A stretch of 64,000 nucleotides of DNA, from NCBI GenBank assembly GCA_030247855.1, contig JAPDRN010000018.1:186001-250000 (forward strand), read 5' to 3'. Under the pieces are notes generated by a model. That model worked only from the letters and a program-made list of their open reading frames with translations. It was not told the DNA's origin and ran no database searches. The translations under genes and the position numbers were made by a program. Shown here in pieces: positions 11,095 to 22,421 of this stretch. The stretch comes from Knufia peltigerae (lineage: Eukaryota; Ascomycota; Eurotiomycetes; Chaetothyriales; Trichomeriaceae). Positions within the stretch are counted from its first letter, which is position 1, and every line of letters starts with the position of its first letter.

Positions 11095-12946
11095 ATGCAG
11101 GCCCCAGTGGTTGTTATGAGTGAGCAGGCGGCGCAGAAAGAGATATTCTTGAGTACATGCTGACAGGGTATCAGATACGGGGAGCGGTGAGAGACAGGTC
11201 GGACGCAAGGCTCAGATGTCAAACATAACGGCTGCAAAGACGTGAGTAAATGCGGTTTTCTCGACGGCGGACCGTTCGTACTGACTGCCACAGTGTTGCG
11301 GATATCATAAGATCATGTCTCGGACCCAAAGCAATGTTGAAAATGCTCCTCGACCCGATGGGAGGCATTGTTTTGACCAACGACGGCCACGCCATCCTGC
11401 GGGAAATCGAAGTTGCCCACCCCGCGGCAAAAAGCATGATTGAATTGAGCAGAACTCAGGATGAAGAAGTTGGGGATGGTACGACCACGGTAATCATATT
11501 GGGTATGTCATCAAAGCTATATGGTATGTCGTCTGGACTGACGAGAATACAGCCGGAGAGATGCTTGCGCAAGCCATACCACAACTGGAGCGGAATATCC
11601 ATCCTGTCGTGATCATCCAAGCCTTCAAGAAAGCCCTCACCGACGCCCTGGCGATCGTGGAAGAAATTTCGGTACCGGTCGATACGTCCAACGACAAGTC
11701 CATGATCTCTCTGATCGAGTCCTCCATCGGGACGAAGACCATCTCCCGCCACTCCGAACTGATGTGCTCTTTAGCCCTGAAAGCAGTCCGAACCGTATCA
11801 CAAGATCAATCCTTCTTTTCCAGTAGTGTCCAATTAAACGGCACCAACAAACCTTCCGCAACCACCACTAACACCACACACTCCCAAGAAGTCGACATCA
11901 AGAGATACGCGCGTGTTGAGAAGATCCCTGGAGGCGAGATTGAAGACTCGAGAGTATTAGACGGAGTTATGCTGAACAAGGACATCACACACGCTTCCAT
12001 GAAGAGGAGGATAGAGAACCCAAGGATCGTTCTGCTGGATTGTACGCTGGAGTACAAGAAGGGAGAGTCGCAAACAAACGTCGAAATCACAGATGAGGAT
12101 TCGTGGAACAAGATCTTGCAGATTGAAGAAGAGCAAGTAAAGAAGATGTGCGAAGCCATCCTGGCAGTCAAGCCCACCCTGGTCATCACGGAGAAGGGAG
12201 TGTCAGACCTGGCCCAGCACTACTTCGTCAAGGCCGGCGTAACGGCGCTGCGACGAGTACGGAAAACAGACAACAACCGTATCGCGCGGGCCACGGGAGC
12301 CACCATCGTCAACCGAGTCGATGATCTTCAAGAGTCAGACGTAGGCACAGGTTGTGGCCTGTTTGAGATTGAAAAGATCGGCGACGAATATTTCACATTC
12401 CTCACAAAGTGCAAAAACCCCAAAGCCTGCACGATCCTCCTCCGTGGACCTTCAAAGGACATCCTGAACGAAATCGAGCGAAACCTGCAAGACGCCATGT
12501 CCGTCGCACGGAACGTCATGTTCCACCCTCGACTGTCCCCCGGAGGTGGCGCCACGGAAATGGCCGTGTCGGTGCGGCTGGCGCAAAAGTCCAAGTCCGT
12601 CGAGGGCGTCATGCAGTGGCCGTACAGGGCCGTGGCGGAGGCCATGGAGGTCATCCCCCGGACGCTGATCCAGAACGCCGGAGCCAGTCCGATCCGCATA
12701 CTCACACAACTGCGCGCCAAGCACGCCGAGGGGAAATCCACGTTCGGCATCGACGGCGACACCGGGAACGTGGTGGACATGAAGGAGTACGGCGTGTGGG
12801 AGCCACAGGCGGTCAAGACCCAGAGCATCAAGACGGCCGTGGAGAGTGCGTGTCTGTTACTGCGTGTGGATGACATCTGTAGTGCGAAGAGCGCCCAACA
12901 AGCGGGTGGAAACGGTCTCTCTGCAGGCGCTGGCGGTGAGGATTAA
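11095..12946 (+). CDS. CCT3: T-complex protein 1 subunit gamma (CCT3 chaperonin)
   Basis: Gamma subunit of the cytosolic TRiC/CCT chaperonin that folds actin and tubulin. Four exons 11095-11119, 11175-11241, 11294-11502, 11553-12946 encode 564 residues; the first exon is only 25 bases (MQAPVVVM plus one base). Hallmarks: SNITAAKTVADIIRSCLGPK, MGGIVLTNDGHAILRE, the ATP-site GDGTTT near residues 91-96, VDIKRYARVEKIPGG, and SPGGGATEMAV. The C-terminal LRVDDI is typical. Compared with yeast CCT3 (534) there is an extra Ser/Thr/Asn-rich stretch around residues 188-212; its 66 bases at 11823-11888 have intron-like ends and may be an in-frame intron, which would give 542 residues. Assignment is secure. 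Confidence 0.95.
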
Positions 12947-13557
12947 AAATAGAGTCGGAGGAGTCATTGAGATTTGTACGAATACAGGTAAACCCAAATG
13001 CCATGACTTGACTTGACCTGACTTGTATCTTCTTTTTGGTTGACAATAAACGGCACGACTCTGTGTGATCATCCTTACATAAGGAGAGGTGTGTGCAATG
13101 TATGTTTCATGATGGAAAACATAGATGACGTCGAAAAAGAAAAGCCAGAAAAGATTAGAGTAGCACAGTCTTACAGAGTATAACAAGACTGTATACATCG
13201 TTTCCTTTTTCAAGGGGAAAAAAGAAAAAAGAAAAAAGAAAAAACTCCATAGGCATGAGAGAGTGTCAAAGTGAAAGATCGTTTTTTGTTCATCATCAAA
13301 ATACGCGTTAACGGTGTATACGTTTCTATACCCCAAACGGTTTACCTAGGTACTCATTTGAAATCTCTGCAAGGGGGGACTTCTTCGTACAGAAGTCTCT
13401 GTGAAAGCTCACTCTTTTAATCCAACAATCACGCGCTTGGTCCTGATCCATCCAAAAAGCCAGCCTTCGTCTTGATCTCCTCTCTTTTTGAAAGTCATGA
13501 GACGTGCCGCGTGGTGTTGTCCAGGTGGATCGATGCTTCTCTCAGACGGGTTTCTCT
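12947..13557. other. convergent intergenic, A-rich repeat
   Basis: 611 bases between the 3' ends of CCT3 and the EAF gene. Contains a short GAAAAAA tandem run at about 13218-13243 and little else; expected to hold both 3' untranslated regions. Confidence 0.5.
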
Positions 13558-15153
13558 CTATTCTTCCTCACTGACCTCACTCTCATCGTCCTGCTGTTGC
13601 AGCTGTGCATTCATCCCTATCCCCAACCCGACGCCGCTGTGTTGTCCGGCCTGTTCATCCTCTTCTCCAAACGCGGCCTCGAGAGCGGCCTCTAGGAACC
13701 CTTCGTCGTCTTCATCTTCTGCTGCTGCTGCTGCTGTCGTCGCGGCCGCTGCCACCGCCGGCGGGTCAGCATTTTGTTGTTGTTGACGTGGCGCAGATTG
13801 TTTCTCTTGAGGACTGCCGAGTTCGAATTCTTCGACGTCGCCGTCCTCATCGTCTGACAAGTCGGCTTCGATATCCTTCATCCTCACATCTCTGTCTCTG
13901 TCTCTGTCTCCGCTGCCGGTGCCATGCGCACTATCCATACCGTTCAGACGGGATAAAGGTCTGGCTGACGACGACGATGGCCTCGCGCTGTTATTGTTGG
14001 AGGATAGCCCGGCGATAGGAGTGCCCGTGTGGCTGCGGAACATCTCGGGGTCGACACGCGTCCTCCGGGCGCGGTCTTCGGGTGGCGGACTGCCCATGTC
14101 GATTTCGAGATCACCGTCGTTGTCGTTGATGATGATGTGCGGCGAGGCGTCGTTTGTCGATGATATATTGCGCGAGTGTTGCGCCTTGCGTACTGGCTGC
14201 GCAGGTTTGGTGGGTTTCGTGGCAGAAGTGGAGAGTTTGTCTCTGCCTCTCGACACGGCGAGGCTAGTGCTGTCGTCGTCAGAATCATCGTCCGAGTCAG
14301 TAATTCGCTCTTTGCTCAAGGGTTGTTGTGTTGATGATTTCGTAGTCGACGTAGAGGGTTTGTCGCGTTTCGACGCCGTCTTTGATGCACCACTCGACGC
14401 GCGGGCGCGAGGAGCGTCAGAACTCCTGTCGGTCTTGTTTATTGGTTTGGTGGTCGGTCGAAATTGTGGCGTTGTGGGTTTGAAGCGGCTGGAGCCCGGG
14501 ACCGGTGTAGATACGCCACTCAGAGGGGTCATACCACCTGGGTTCGGGGTACGGTTGCCCTGTTGTTGCTGTTGTGAGGTTTTGTCGATGTTCTCACGGG
14601 CTTCGGCGAGGAAATTTCGAAAGTCGTAAGGGTTGGAGGGATCTGGTCCTTCGTCGTCGGGCGATGGAGGCGCACTGCTATCGACGTTCGCTTGTGCAGT
14701 CTGTTTGGAGGACTGTCGATCTGAGGATAGCTGTGGAAGTTCTCGCGCGTCCCTCGCAGGCTGACCGGGACCGCACTTGAGATTCAGATCCAGAGATGCT
14801 GACAAGGATTCAAGTACGAATACTGATTTGGATTTGTCGAACACGAGAGCTAAAGACCTCGAGGTCTCTTCATTTTTGCCAGGATTCGCTGGTTGAAGTG
14901 TACCTCTGTACTGATACTCTCCGTCATCCGAGTCGTCACCCTGCACGACCAGGGAGTATTTGTCGCCAGATTCTGTCAGTTGGCTGTCTCGTGATTGAAA
15001 GCCAGATTTCGGTTGCCAGTTGTAGCGTATGTTAATGAGCTTGTTCGATTTGCCGTCGGTTTTCAAGCTGTCGCCTAGGATGATAGGATACTCCCCCGGA
15101 CGCCTCGGGTCGACAAGGCCCGGTCTTATGGGGTGCATGGCCGGCGAAGCCAT
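13558..15153 (-). CDS. EAF-type RNA polymerase II elongation factor
   Basis: Nuclear protein of 531 residues, single exon, with an N-terminal ELL-associated factor (EAF) domain at about residues 8-130: PGEYPIILGDSL, INIRYNWQPKS, YQYRGTLQP and SKSVFVLESL follow the family pattern. EAF proteins bind ELL and stimulate Pol II elongation. The remaining 400 residues are disordered: Ser/Thr/Pro rich, a Gln run (near QQQQQGNRT), Asp/Ser acidic patches, a DRDRDRD run and a Gln/Ala-rich acidic tail (DDESEVSEEE). This length and composition are normal for fungal EAFs. The start is the ATG at 15153 (MASPAMHPIRPGL); the frame extends six codons upstream only through a GTG. Confidence 0.88.
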   Translation of the reverse strand: MASPAMHPIRPGLVDPRRPGEYPIILGDSLKTDGKSNKLINIRYNWQPKSGFQSRDSQLTESGDKYSLVVQGDDSDDGEYQYRGTLQPANPGKNEETSRSLALVFDKSKSVFVLESLSASLDLNLKCGPGQPARDARELPQLSSDRQSSKQTAQANVDSSAPPSPDDEGPDPSNPYDFRNFLAEARENIDKTSQQQQQGNRTPNPGGMTPLSGVSTPVPGSSRFKPTTPQFRPTTKPINKTDRSSDAPRARASSGASKTASKRDKPSTSTTKSSTQQPLSKERITDSDDDSDDDSTSLAVSRGRDKLSTSATKPTKPAQPVRKAQHSRNISSTNDASPHIIINDNDGDLEIDMGSPPPEDRARRTRVDPEMFRSHTGTPIAGLSSNNNSARPSSSSARPLSRLNGMDSAHGTGSGDRDRDRDVRMKDIEADLSDDEDGDVEEFELGSPQEKQSAPRQQQQNADPPAVAAAATTAAAAAEDEDDEGFLEAALEAAFGEEDEQAGQHSGVGLGIGMNAQLQQQDDESEVSEEE

Positions 15154-18100
15154 GACTGCCTGAGTGGCCACCTTTACACAACGATTCTAAATGACAGTCG
15201 CGATTTTCAAGATCTGTAGCTCAAAAATATCTTGTGTATAGCCAAGATCGTGATTTCCAACAAACGGTCCTGTTACCCAGGACGAGGCTGGATCTTCGAG
15301 GTCCTACGGTAATTGCTTCGAGCCGGGGGGAATATGGGCCACGAATGAAAGATGTCTTGTAGAACTCGAGGTACCGAGGTATTGTCTAAGTGATGCAATT
15401 GCAAACAAAGGGGTGATGATGAAGTGTTGAAGAGAGTGAAGGTTGAATGAATGAAGGATGGCACGTTCCAGACTCCAGAAACTCCGCATCGGCTGATGTT
15501 CCGGCCGTTATTAGCCTCAAGCACAGTCTAACCCAACTAGGACTAGGCATATTTGTATCGAAATTCATTCAAGAAAACAACCTCAATTTTATCGAGAAAT
15601 GTAATGTTGACAAGTTCTACTCTTTACTCCTTACCACACAATCGAAGACCTCAGTAGGTTCATCCACGCCCATTTCGCCATAATAACAAACTCATTCCAC
15701 TGTATGCAATGCCAAGACTACACGGGGTGAGGATACACCACGTCCAGGAGATTTCCTCAAAATTGTCAACTTGAAGAGACTCGTGTTCGAAGGATTGATC
15801 GACAGACAGAAGGTCTGGCTGGTAAATTGCAAATTAGACGAAGTAGAAGCTGGTATTAATCCTATAAGCTGCTCTAGCTGTTCCTCAAGCTATTCAATGG
15901 AAGGTGAAGGAAAAACCTCTCCTGTCCATAGGATGGACCCGATGTCCTTCAGCGAATACGTGAATCATACTTGGTTCTCTCAGGCTTAGACCTATTAGCC
16001 GACCCGCCCGCAATCTGGGACTGAGTCACGCCCATTTATAGGATCGCCAGCCATTTCGAATGTTAGCCCTTTCATGTCGTGTTGGCTCTTGTTTGCCGCA
16101 GTCGGAATGCCGCTAGTATGCGAGTCGCGCACTGCAGAACAAGCTGAGGAAAGGCCTCTCCGATCGACTCGCGTGAAACCCTTCTTCAGGTCGTTAAATG
16201 TGACAAGAGGCCCGGAGTCTGTACACTCCATCACTTTGATAGCGTTATTGTTGCCGAAAGCTTGTTGAGTCGTTTAACCTTGAGCCGACCGGGATTTGTC
16301 CAGGTTCAAGTGGCGTCTCCAACACCACGCCAATGCAGTGACCATGTAAAGGAGGTAGTGCAGTTGGACTACCATACGACGAGTGGATCATGCGAACGAG
16401 GGTGGATGAAGTCGATGGGTCGCTGAGTATTCGATACGTACCCGACCAGCAGTATCAGGCTCTTTCGGGACTTCAAAATAGCCACAGCCTATTCATGGAA
16501 GATACCTATTCTAAGGCAATGCAGCCAGGCATTTGTCTGAAACTCGCCTAAGGGATGAAAATGGAAATATATCGCAGCAAGCAAAAATCTGGTCTTTGTC
16601 TTGTTCCCGCACTCAGATGGTAGTATCTCGACACGGCCTGGACGCCGCGCTATAGTATCTGCTCATCAAGGAGGCTGTCCACTAGGAGAGGGTTGTCACT
16701 TCTAGCATTCATATCTCTCAGCTTCAGGTGCGAATCTCGAAAGGGCATTTCGTAGTGAATTTGCTATAGTACACATGCAGGTTTGCTCACACCAAATGCA
16801 TTGTCAGCCAGCCAATTTCGGCTGTCGAGAAGGTCCGGTCAGCTGAATACCATTATTTCCATCCCTTCGTCATACAAGTATCACCGCTGTCATGTAGCCC
16901 GATGCAGAGTAACCTTGTTGGCGAAAGGAGGGAATCGGCCTCAAGCACGCTGGTGCTTCCCCACGTGTCCCCTAGGTACATATGACCAGACAGAGAGGGA
17001 AGACTTGCCGTCCGGTCAACGTGGACCGGAGAGTAGTGGTGAGATGCACCAGAACCTCTGCAAGGCCGGACTGACGTGCTTACAGTTCTTTACTTATTTA
17101 GTTATTAGTCCAGGAAGCTTAGGTGAGCTTGACTTGACTTAGCGCCACAAAAGTCTTCCTAGAATATCATGGTGGGTGGCCTCGCTCTACCAAACGACCA
17201 GGGCCTCCCTGGCTATTTTCTTCTCCTGCCGTTTGTTATTCTGACACCTATTCATACTCTACGGGGTAATTCAAGCCTTGCAATTCTCTGCCGGCCTGGG
17301 TGTCTCCTTTTAAACGATGGAGCCTTGATTGAGCTTGCGAAGGCTCACCAGCTATGATCGGATGTCCTCATGAGACCCGAACATTCACGCGAGTCGACAG
17401 AGCCTGCGGTCTTCGTTTTAATTGGCCCTCAAACAGCTTAGACGGACCGGCCGCTATTTCGATAGTCAATTTTCCCACAGCCGTCTTTGCTGACCGGAAA
17501 GTGGATTGCGGAGACGCAGAACGAAGAACCGTGCCATGTGGCGTTCGTTCATGCAGACTGCGGCCATCAACAGTCATTATGCGAAGTACAAGCCGCGGCA
17601 TTGTATCACCAATTGTCGAAGGATCTGCTTCTCGCACAAAAGCGCCAAAGATAGCCAGCATGACTAAACGTGCCGCTCCAGAAAAGCTTCACAGAACGCG
17701 CACCGGACCAGCCCATATTCTCGGTGAACATAGAGCTCCGACTATATTGCTCGATCCTTCCAATTACACAGGCTCCTCCGCGAACTCTGATCTACACACG
17801 ACATGCTCAGAAAGCATGGGCAGCCCTGGGACCAAGGCCTGAAATACAATCAAACACTGTCGTTCCCTAGGATAGACACACCGACCAATTTGATCCATCA
17901 GGCACGTCAGCATGCGCCACTCAAACTATCAATATCTCACTGTTGCTCAAGCTGCTCAAGGTAGGTCTACGGGTAAAGCATATAATGCGGCCGATGTTTG
18001 CTCCCAGCGAAACATCTTCATCACTCAATCTTCATCTCCTTTGGACATTCTTTTTTCAAGCTTCCTAATAATTGGTTAAGCCATTCTTTACCAACTTGTT

Positions 18101-18185
18101 ACATTCGTTTGACAAGTCTACTAACATCTTACTCGCCATCATCTAATACCTACCTACCCTTTTACAAAGATCAAAAAGATCCATA
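15154..18185. other. 3-kb gene-poor region
   Basis: No open frame here resembles a known family and none has consistent intron-exon coding signals. The longest frames (17354-17842 plus, 17368-17661 minus) overlap each other and look fortuitous. The right end carries the leader of the Rds1-like gene, pyrimidine rich from about 18000. A decayed element cannot be excluded. Confidence 0.5.
17981..17986 (+). promoter_or_regulatory. TATA-like element of the Rds1/LsdA-type gene
   Basis: TATAAT about 205 bases before the ATG at 18186, followed by a CT-rich leader, an arrangement common for highly expressed fungal genes. Assigned by position only. Confidence 0.35.
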
Positions 18186-19382
18186 ATGCATTTTTCAACC
18201 GCCATCCTGGCAGGCGCTGCCTTGTTGTCAGCTGCAAATGCCATTCCTGTCGCTTCATCCGGCTGGGGTGAATGGGAGGGACAAGGCAACGGCAACGGCG
18301 GTGGCTATGGCCCAGGGAGTTCCCAACCCAGCGGCGCACCCGCACCACCACCGGCCGGTCCACCTGCACCCCTCAAGTCAGGAAACCCGTTCAGTTTCCC
18401 TCTTTCCAATGGCTTCCCCAACCTGAGCCCCGACGAGCTCAACGCCACCGAGATCCAAGCCCACGGCACTGAACCCAACGGCGGGGCCCCCACGGGTCTC
18501 GCCGCCGACGACCTGACCAGCTTCAGGCTCATCGCGTTCAACGAGATCTTCGAAGTCGCCTTCTTCACCGACCTCTTGTTCAACATCACGACCAACGTCC
18601 CCGGCTTCACCATCGACGACCACAACACGCGTCAGCTCGTCATCAACGCCATCACGGCCATCCAGGCGCAGGAGGAGCTGCACGCCGACAACGCCAACAA
18701 GATCCTCATGGCCAACGGCGCCGACCCCATCCAGCCGTGCCAGTACAAGTTCCCCTCGGCCACGCTCGACGACGCCCTCGCCTTCGCCAAGACCTTTACT
18801 GATGTCGTCCTGGGCACCCTCCAGGACGTCCAGCTGCACCTGGCCCAGAACAACGACGACGGCGTCGTGCCGGTGATCGGGTCCGTCATCGGCCAAGAGG
18901 GCGAACAGACGGGATTCTTCCGCTTCTTCGCCGGCCTCACCCCGAGCGAGCTGCCCTTCCTGACCCGCTCGAGCCGCGAGTTCGCCTTCAGCGTCCTCAA
19001 CCAGGCCGTCGTCGTCCCCGGCACCTGCCCCAACGAGAACCAGATCGACCTCCCCATCTTCCTGCCCCTGACCGTCAACACCAGCCCCATCGAACCCAAG
19101 GACCAGACCCTCTCGTTCAGCGTCCCCGTCGACAAGTCAAGCCCTCCTGCCGGCTTGAGCCTCGTCTACATCAACAGCCAAAACGTCCCCATCGTCGAGA
19201 AGGTCGAGAACGCCCAAGTCTCCAATGGCATGGCCACGTTCGAAGCCTTCTTTCCCTATACCGAGAACCTGCTCAACGGTTTGACCATTGCCGCGTTGAC
19301 GAACAGCTCTGGCCCCTTTACCAGTGCCGAGGATGTGGCCAAGGTCACCATCGCCGGCCCCGGACTCATTGAGATCATGTAA
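18186..19382 (+). CDS. secreted ferritin-like protein, Rds1/LsdA family
   Basis: 398 residues, single exon. Signal peptide at 1-19 (MHFSTAILAGAALLSAANA), then a Gly/Pro-rich low-complexity linker to about residue 65, then a ferritin_2-type four-helix domain at about 115-265: LTSFRLIAFNEIFEVAFFTD, the helix with AITAIQAQEELHADNANKI and FAKTFTDVVLGTLQDV. A beta-type C-terminal region follows. The family includes yeast stress protein Rds1 and Aspergillus late sexual development protein LsdA. The iron-ligand pattern is only partly visible, so ferroxidase activity should not be assumed. Very GC-rich codon use from about 18400 to 19200 suggests high expression. Confidence 0.85.
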   Translation: MHFSTAILAGAALLSAANAIPVASSGWGEWEGQGNGNGGGYGPGSSQPSGAPAPPPAGPPAPLKSGNPFSFPLSNGFPNLSPDELNATEIQAHGTEPNGGAPTGLAADDLTSFRLIAFNEIFEVAFFTDLLFNITTNVPGFTIDDHNTRQLVINAITAIQAQEELHADNANKILMANGADPIQPCQYKFPSATLDDALAFAKTFTDVVLGTLQDVQLHLAQNNDDGVVPVIGSVIGQEGEQTGFFRFFAGLTPSELPFLTRSSREFAFSVLNQAVVVPGTCPNENQIDLPIFLPLTVNTSPIEPKDQTLSFSVPVDKSSPPAGLSLVYINSQNVPIVEKVENAQVSNGMATFEAFFPYTENLLNGLTIAALTNSSGPFTSAEDVAKVTIAGPGLIEIM

Positions 19383-19893
19383 AGTGACTTGGACCGGATC
19401 ATGGATGAAACCCGCAATAAGAGATTTACCCGTAAAGGAGAAGAAAAAGAACACTGGAGAAAGATTACGCGAGGTACAGGCCTCAGGACACACAAGTCTC
19501 AGGATATGGATGACATTATTGGGTTTCGGTTCGAGGGACACTATATTACTTTACAACGGTGCTTTTTAGTGTAATGTTCTTTGATTAAAGTTAATCAATT
19601 TCACATTCGTTTCAAATGGTAGGTCAAGGACTGAAAAGGATAAAATAGAATCGAAATTTTGTCTCGGTCCTAAATCTTTGGATTTTGAGCCGGAGAAGCA
19701 TTGCCGGTTACTTGGATGGCTCTTTTTCCCCGGCAAAAGATAACAACCCTAGAACGCGTATTATCCAAATCAATATTCGACACTGATGTCCAAAAAGAAT
19801 GACGTCCCCATCTAATTCGTAAGAGGGCATGATACCTCCACCATCCTCCCACCTCAGTCGAAAGCGCTTTACTTGGCCAGTCACAGGTCGTCC
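19383..19893. other. convergent intergenic
   Basis: 511 bases between convergent genes; nothing recognisable beyond the two 3' regions. Confidence 0.5.
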
Positions 19894-21664
19894 TCATGCT
19901 TCTGCAGATTTGGAAAAGACTTGGTCGCGTCCTTCCAACTCGGGAGAAGAGTCGGAGGAGCTTGTGGTTTGCCCGCTCTTATCATCCTCCCCGTATAGGA
20001 TTCCACGTTCGATTTCGTCGATCGAACGACCTTTGGTTTCTGGAATCAACAAGGTCACGGCTGCACACAAGGCCATGATGCCGGCGAGGAAACCCAAGAC
20101 ACCGGGAAGACCGATGGCGTCCGTCAATGAACCAAACGCGAAAGATGTGACGATGGCCCCGACCTTTCCTGACGCAGCGGCGATACCATGAGCGGTACCC
20201 CGGACGCGGGTGGGAAAAACCTCGACAGGCAACAAAAAGGTTGACACGTTGGGGCCCATGTTAAGAACAAGCTGAGAGAGAGTAAAAATGGTGACGAGCC
20301 CGCCGGTAGAAGTGTGGTGGGATACCCCCGCCCAGATGGCGTAGAGAATGACGACTCCCACACTGCACCAGAATTGTTGACTTACTCTCCCGACTAGGTC
20401 GGGGAGGAAGATGCCAATGTAGAATCCGGGAAGGTACCCCTTGACGACCGGGCTTGTCAGCTGGAAACGTACATGTACCGATGTGTGGAAGTGGAGACTA
20501 GGGTACTTACAGCAGAAGAGACGATAATGTTACCGACGGCCGTGTTCCACAGAGTACCCCACGGCGTGTCGGCTTTACCATAACCAATCTTTGACAGTAC
20601 AATAGATTGGTTTAGGTTGATACCGTAGAATGCAATGTCACTACCAAAAAGTCAATACATAAATATATCTGATGCTCTTCGGGAAAAGAAAAACTCACAA
20701 GAGGAACCAAGCTGCGCTGACACCAAACAACACTTTGGCGTGTTTCCATTCGGAAAAGTAAACTCTGAAATCTCGCCATTGCTGATGAAGACCACGCTGG
20801 CCATTATGTTTCAGAGATGTCTCTGTAGCAACATCTATAGGATCATCAGCAACTGGACATTCCCAGCACGCAGGTTAGATTTGTGACATACATTTTTCAT
20901 ACGGCTTGCTTTCAGGCATCGTCAAGCGAAAGTATAAAGTGCAGATGAGAGGTATGAGGCCAATGCCGAAGAGCAATCGCCAGACCCATTGAAGGTGGTG
21001 AATATTGTCGTTGACAGAAGACTTGAACGCAGCCAGGAGCACCAGGTAGACGATGCTTGAAGTCATACTTCCAAGACCGATGGAGGAAAAGATTGTCGCC
21101 ACGAGTTTCGCACGGGAGCCCATGGGAGTGTGTTCGGCAGAGAGGGAAGAGGTCATTGGATAATCTGGGAACGCTCATCAGCCAGCTGCCTTCTTTTTAG
21201 CCGTTTCGCCAACGACGAGGATCTTACCTCCTCCGATACCGAATCCGGTGACGATACGGAAAACAGTCATCCACGCAAGTACGCTTTGGTGAGAAATGTG
21301 GCCCCATGGCATGAGAATGACCATCAGAGTACCAAAGATTGTGAACATGAGTTCTTTTCCATAGATCCTGTGGCGGCCCAGAGCGTCACCAAAGATCCCA
21401 AAGCCGACTTGACCACAGACCATGCCGATGGCGAGGCCAGACTTGATGAGATCCCCAGATATGGTGGGGATCGTGTTCTTCTTGTCATCGAAGTAGAGGT
21501 AGCCTATCATTGGGACGACTAGGGTGGGTTAGAAAAATATCTGCTATAGAGGCGATGGAAGTCTCACCAAGTCCAATGCTAATGTTCAAGTACCCATCAC
21601 CAAAAAGGCCAACACCAGCAACGATCAAGAACTTGATATTGGAGAAGTACGATGAAGTACGCAT
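19894..21664 (-). CDS. phosphate:H+ symporter, PHO84-type MFS transporter
   Basis: Predicted plasma-membrane phosphate transporter of the PHS branch of the MFS, 497 residues. Six exons: 21664-21568, 21518-21228, 21164-20892, 20834-20699, 20640-20511, 20460-19894. Family marks: FLIVAGVGLFGDGYLNISIG (TM1), GDALGRHRIYGKE, GFGIGGDYPMTSSLSAEH, WFLFDIAFYGINLNQSIVLS, and FLLPVEVFPTRVRGTAHGIAA. The central loop is short and the C-tail Ser/Glu rich, so the protein is smaller than yeast Pho84 (587). It is divergent from a Zn2Cys6 gene and two genes away from phosphonate-degrading enzymes, so import of phosphonate or of the released phosphate is suggested by context, not shown by sequence. Confidence 0.88.
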
Positions 21665-22421
21665 GGTGCCGGTGATCTGAGGTGCACTATGTCAAGCAAC
21701 GGACTGTGTGGTTTGTTGTCTGCAGGAGATGATGGCTGGACTCGACTTCGACTCTGCTGAAGTGCCGTGTCGAAATTGAACTTTCTCAGGCTCGACTGGC
21801 TCTAGATATACCAAACTCCTGATCATACAGGGGGCTCATTCAGCCTTGTTCGACCTCGGGCCAAGCCCCGTCGCGGCATGATGATATATCGAGATGGAAG
21901 ATGAACTGATATGTGAACACGGAGAGACCAAAACGAATGGAGCTTTCGAGGCCCAACACGTGCATGAGTTGTCGACTAGGCGAGACCATTGAGATGATGG
22001 AAGGTAGAACGTGAGAAATCGAGACGTCTTTTTTCTGCGGCATGAAGCCCGCAGGCCAGACATGGTGGCCTCGTCTGACAGCCATTCTCCATATCGGAGC
22101 TCGAGCGATGTCTAGGCAGGGAAAGAAATGGATCAAGCGAGAACAGAGATGGTGCACAGAGTCTTGTTGGTGGCTGGATTTTGTTTCGTGTATCTGAGAC
22201 AGGGAAAATAATTGTTCCGTTGAGCCAATCGGCATCGGGTCATTCGCACGTGGATGGCAGGAATTATTGCTGGTGATTGGCCAGAATCCCACGACCGACA
22301 TTATCACGATCACATCAATCCGACGCCACGAGTAACTCCGAAGCCATTCCATCTTTCATAGAGACCATGGCTGTCATCACCTTCTCGTGCGCTTACATCT
22401 AGGTCTGTCCTCCGGATCGCA
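21665..22421. promoter_or_regulatory. shared divergent promoter region (transporter / Zn2Cys6 factor)
   Basis: 757 bases separating the starts of the PHO84-type transporter (minus) and the Zn2Cys6 regulator (plus). No gene recognised inside. Shared control is inferred from orientation. Confidence 0.45.

Noticed and set aside
13218..13243. GAAAAAA tandem run
   Set aside because: Simple low-complexity sequence in a 3' region; no function implied.
17354..17842. Overlapping opposite-strand frames, one vaguely like a MmgE/PrpD fragment
   Set aside because: The likeness is too weak to support even a relic call, and both frames overlap without splice signals.
18378..18896. 172-codon minus-strand frame, Gly/Val/Asp rich
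   Set aside because: Complementary shadow of the GC-rich Rds1-like coding sequence.
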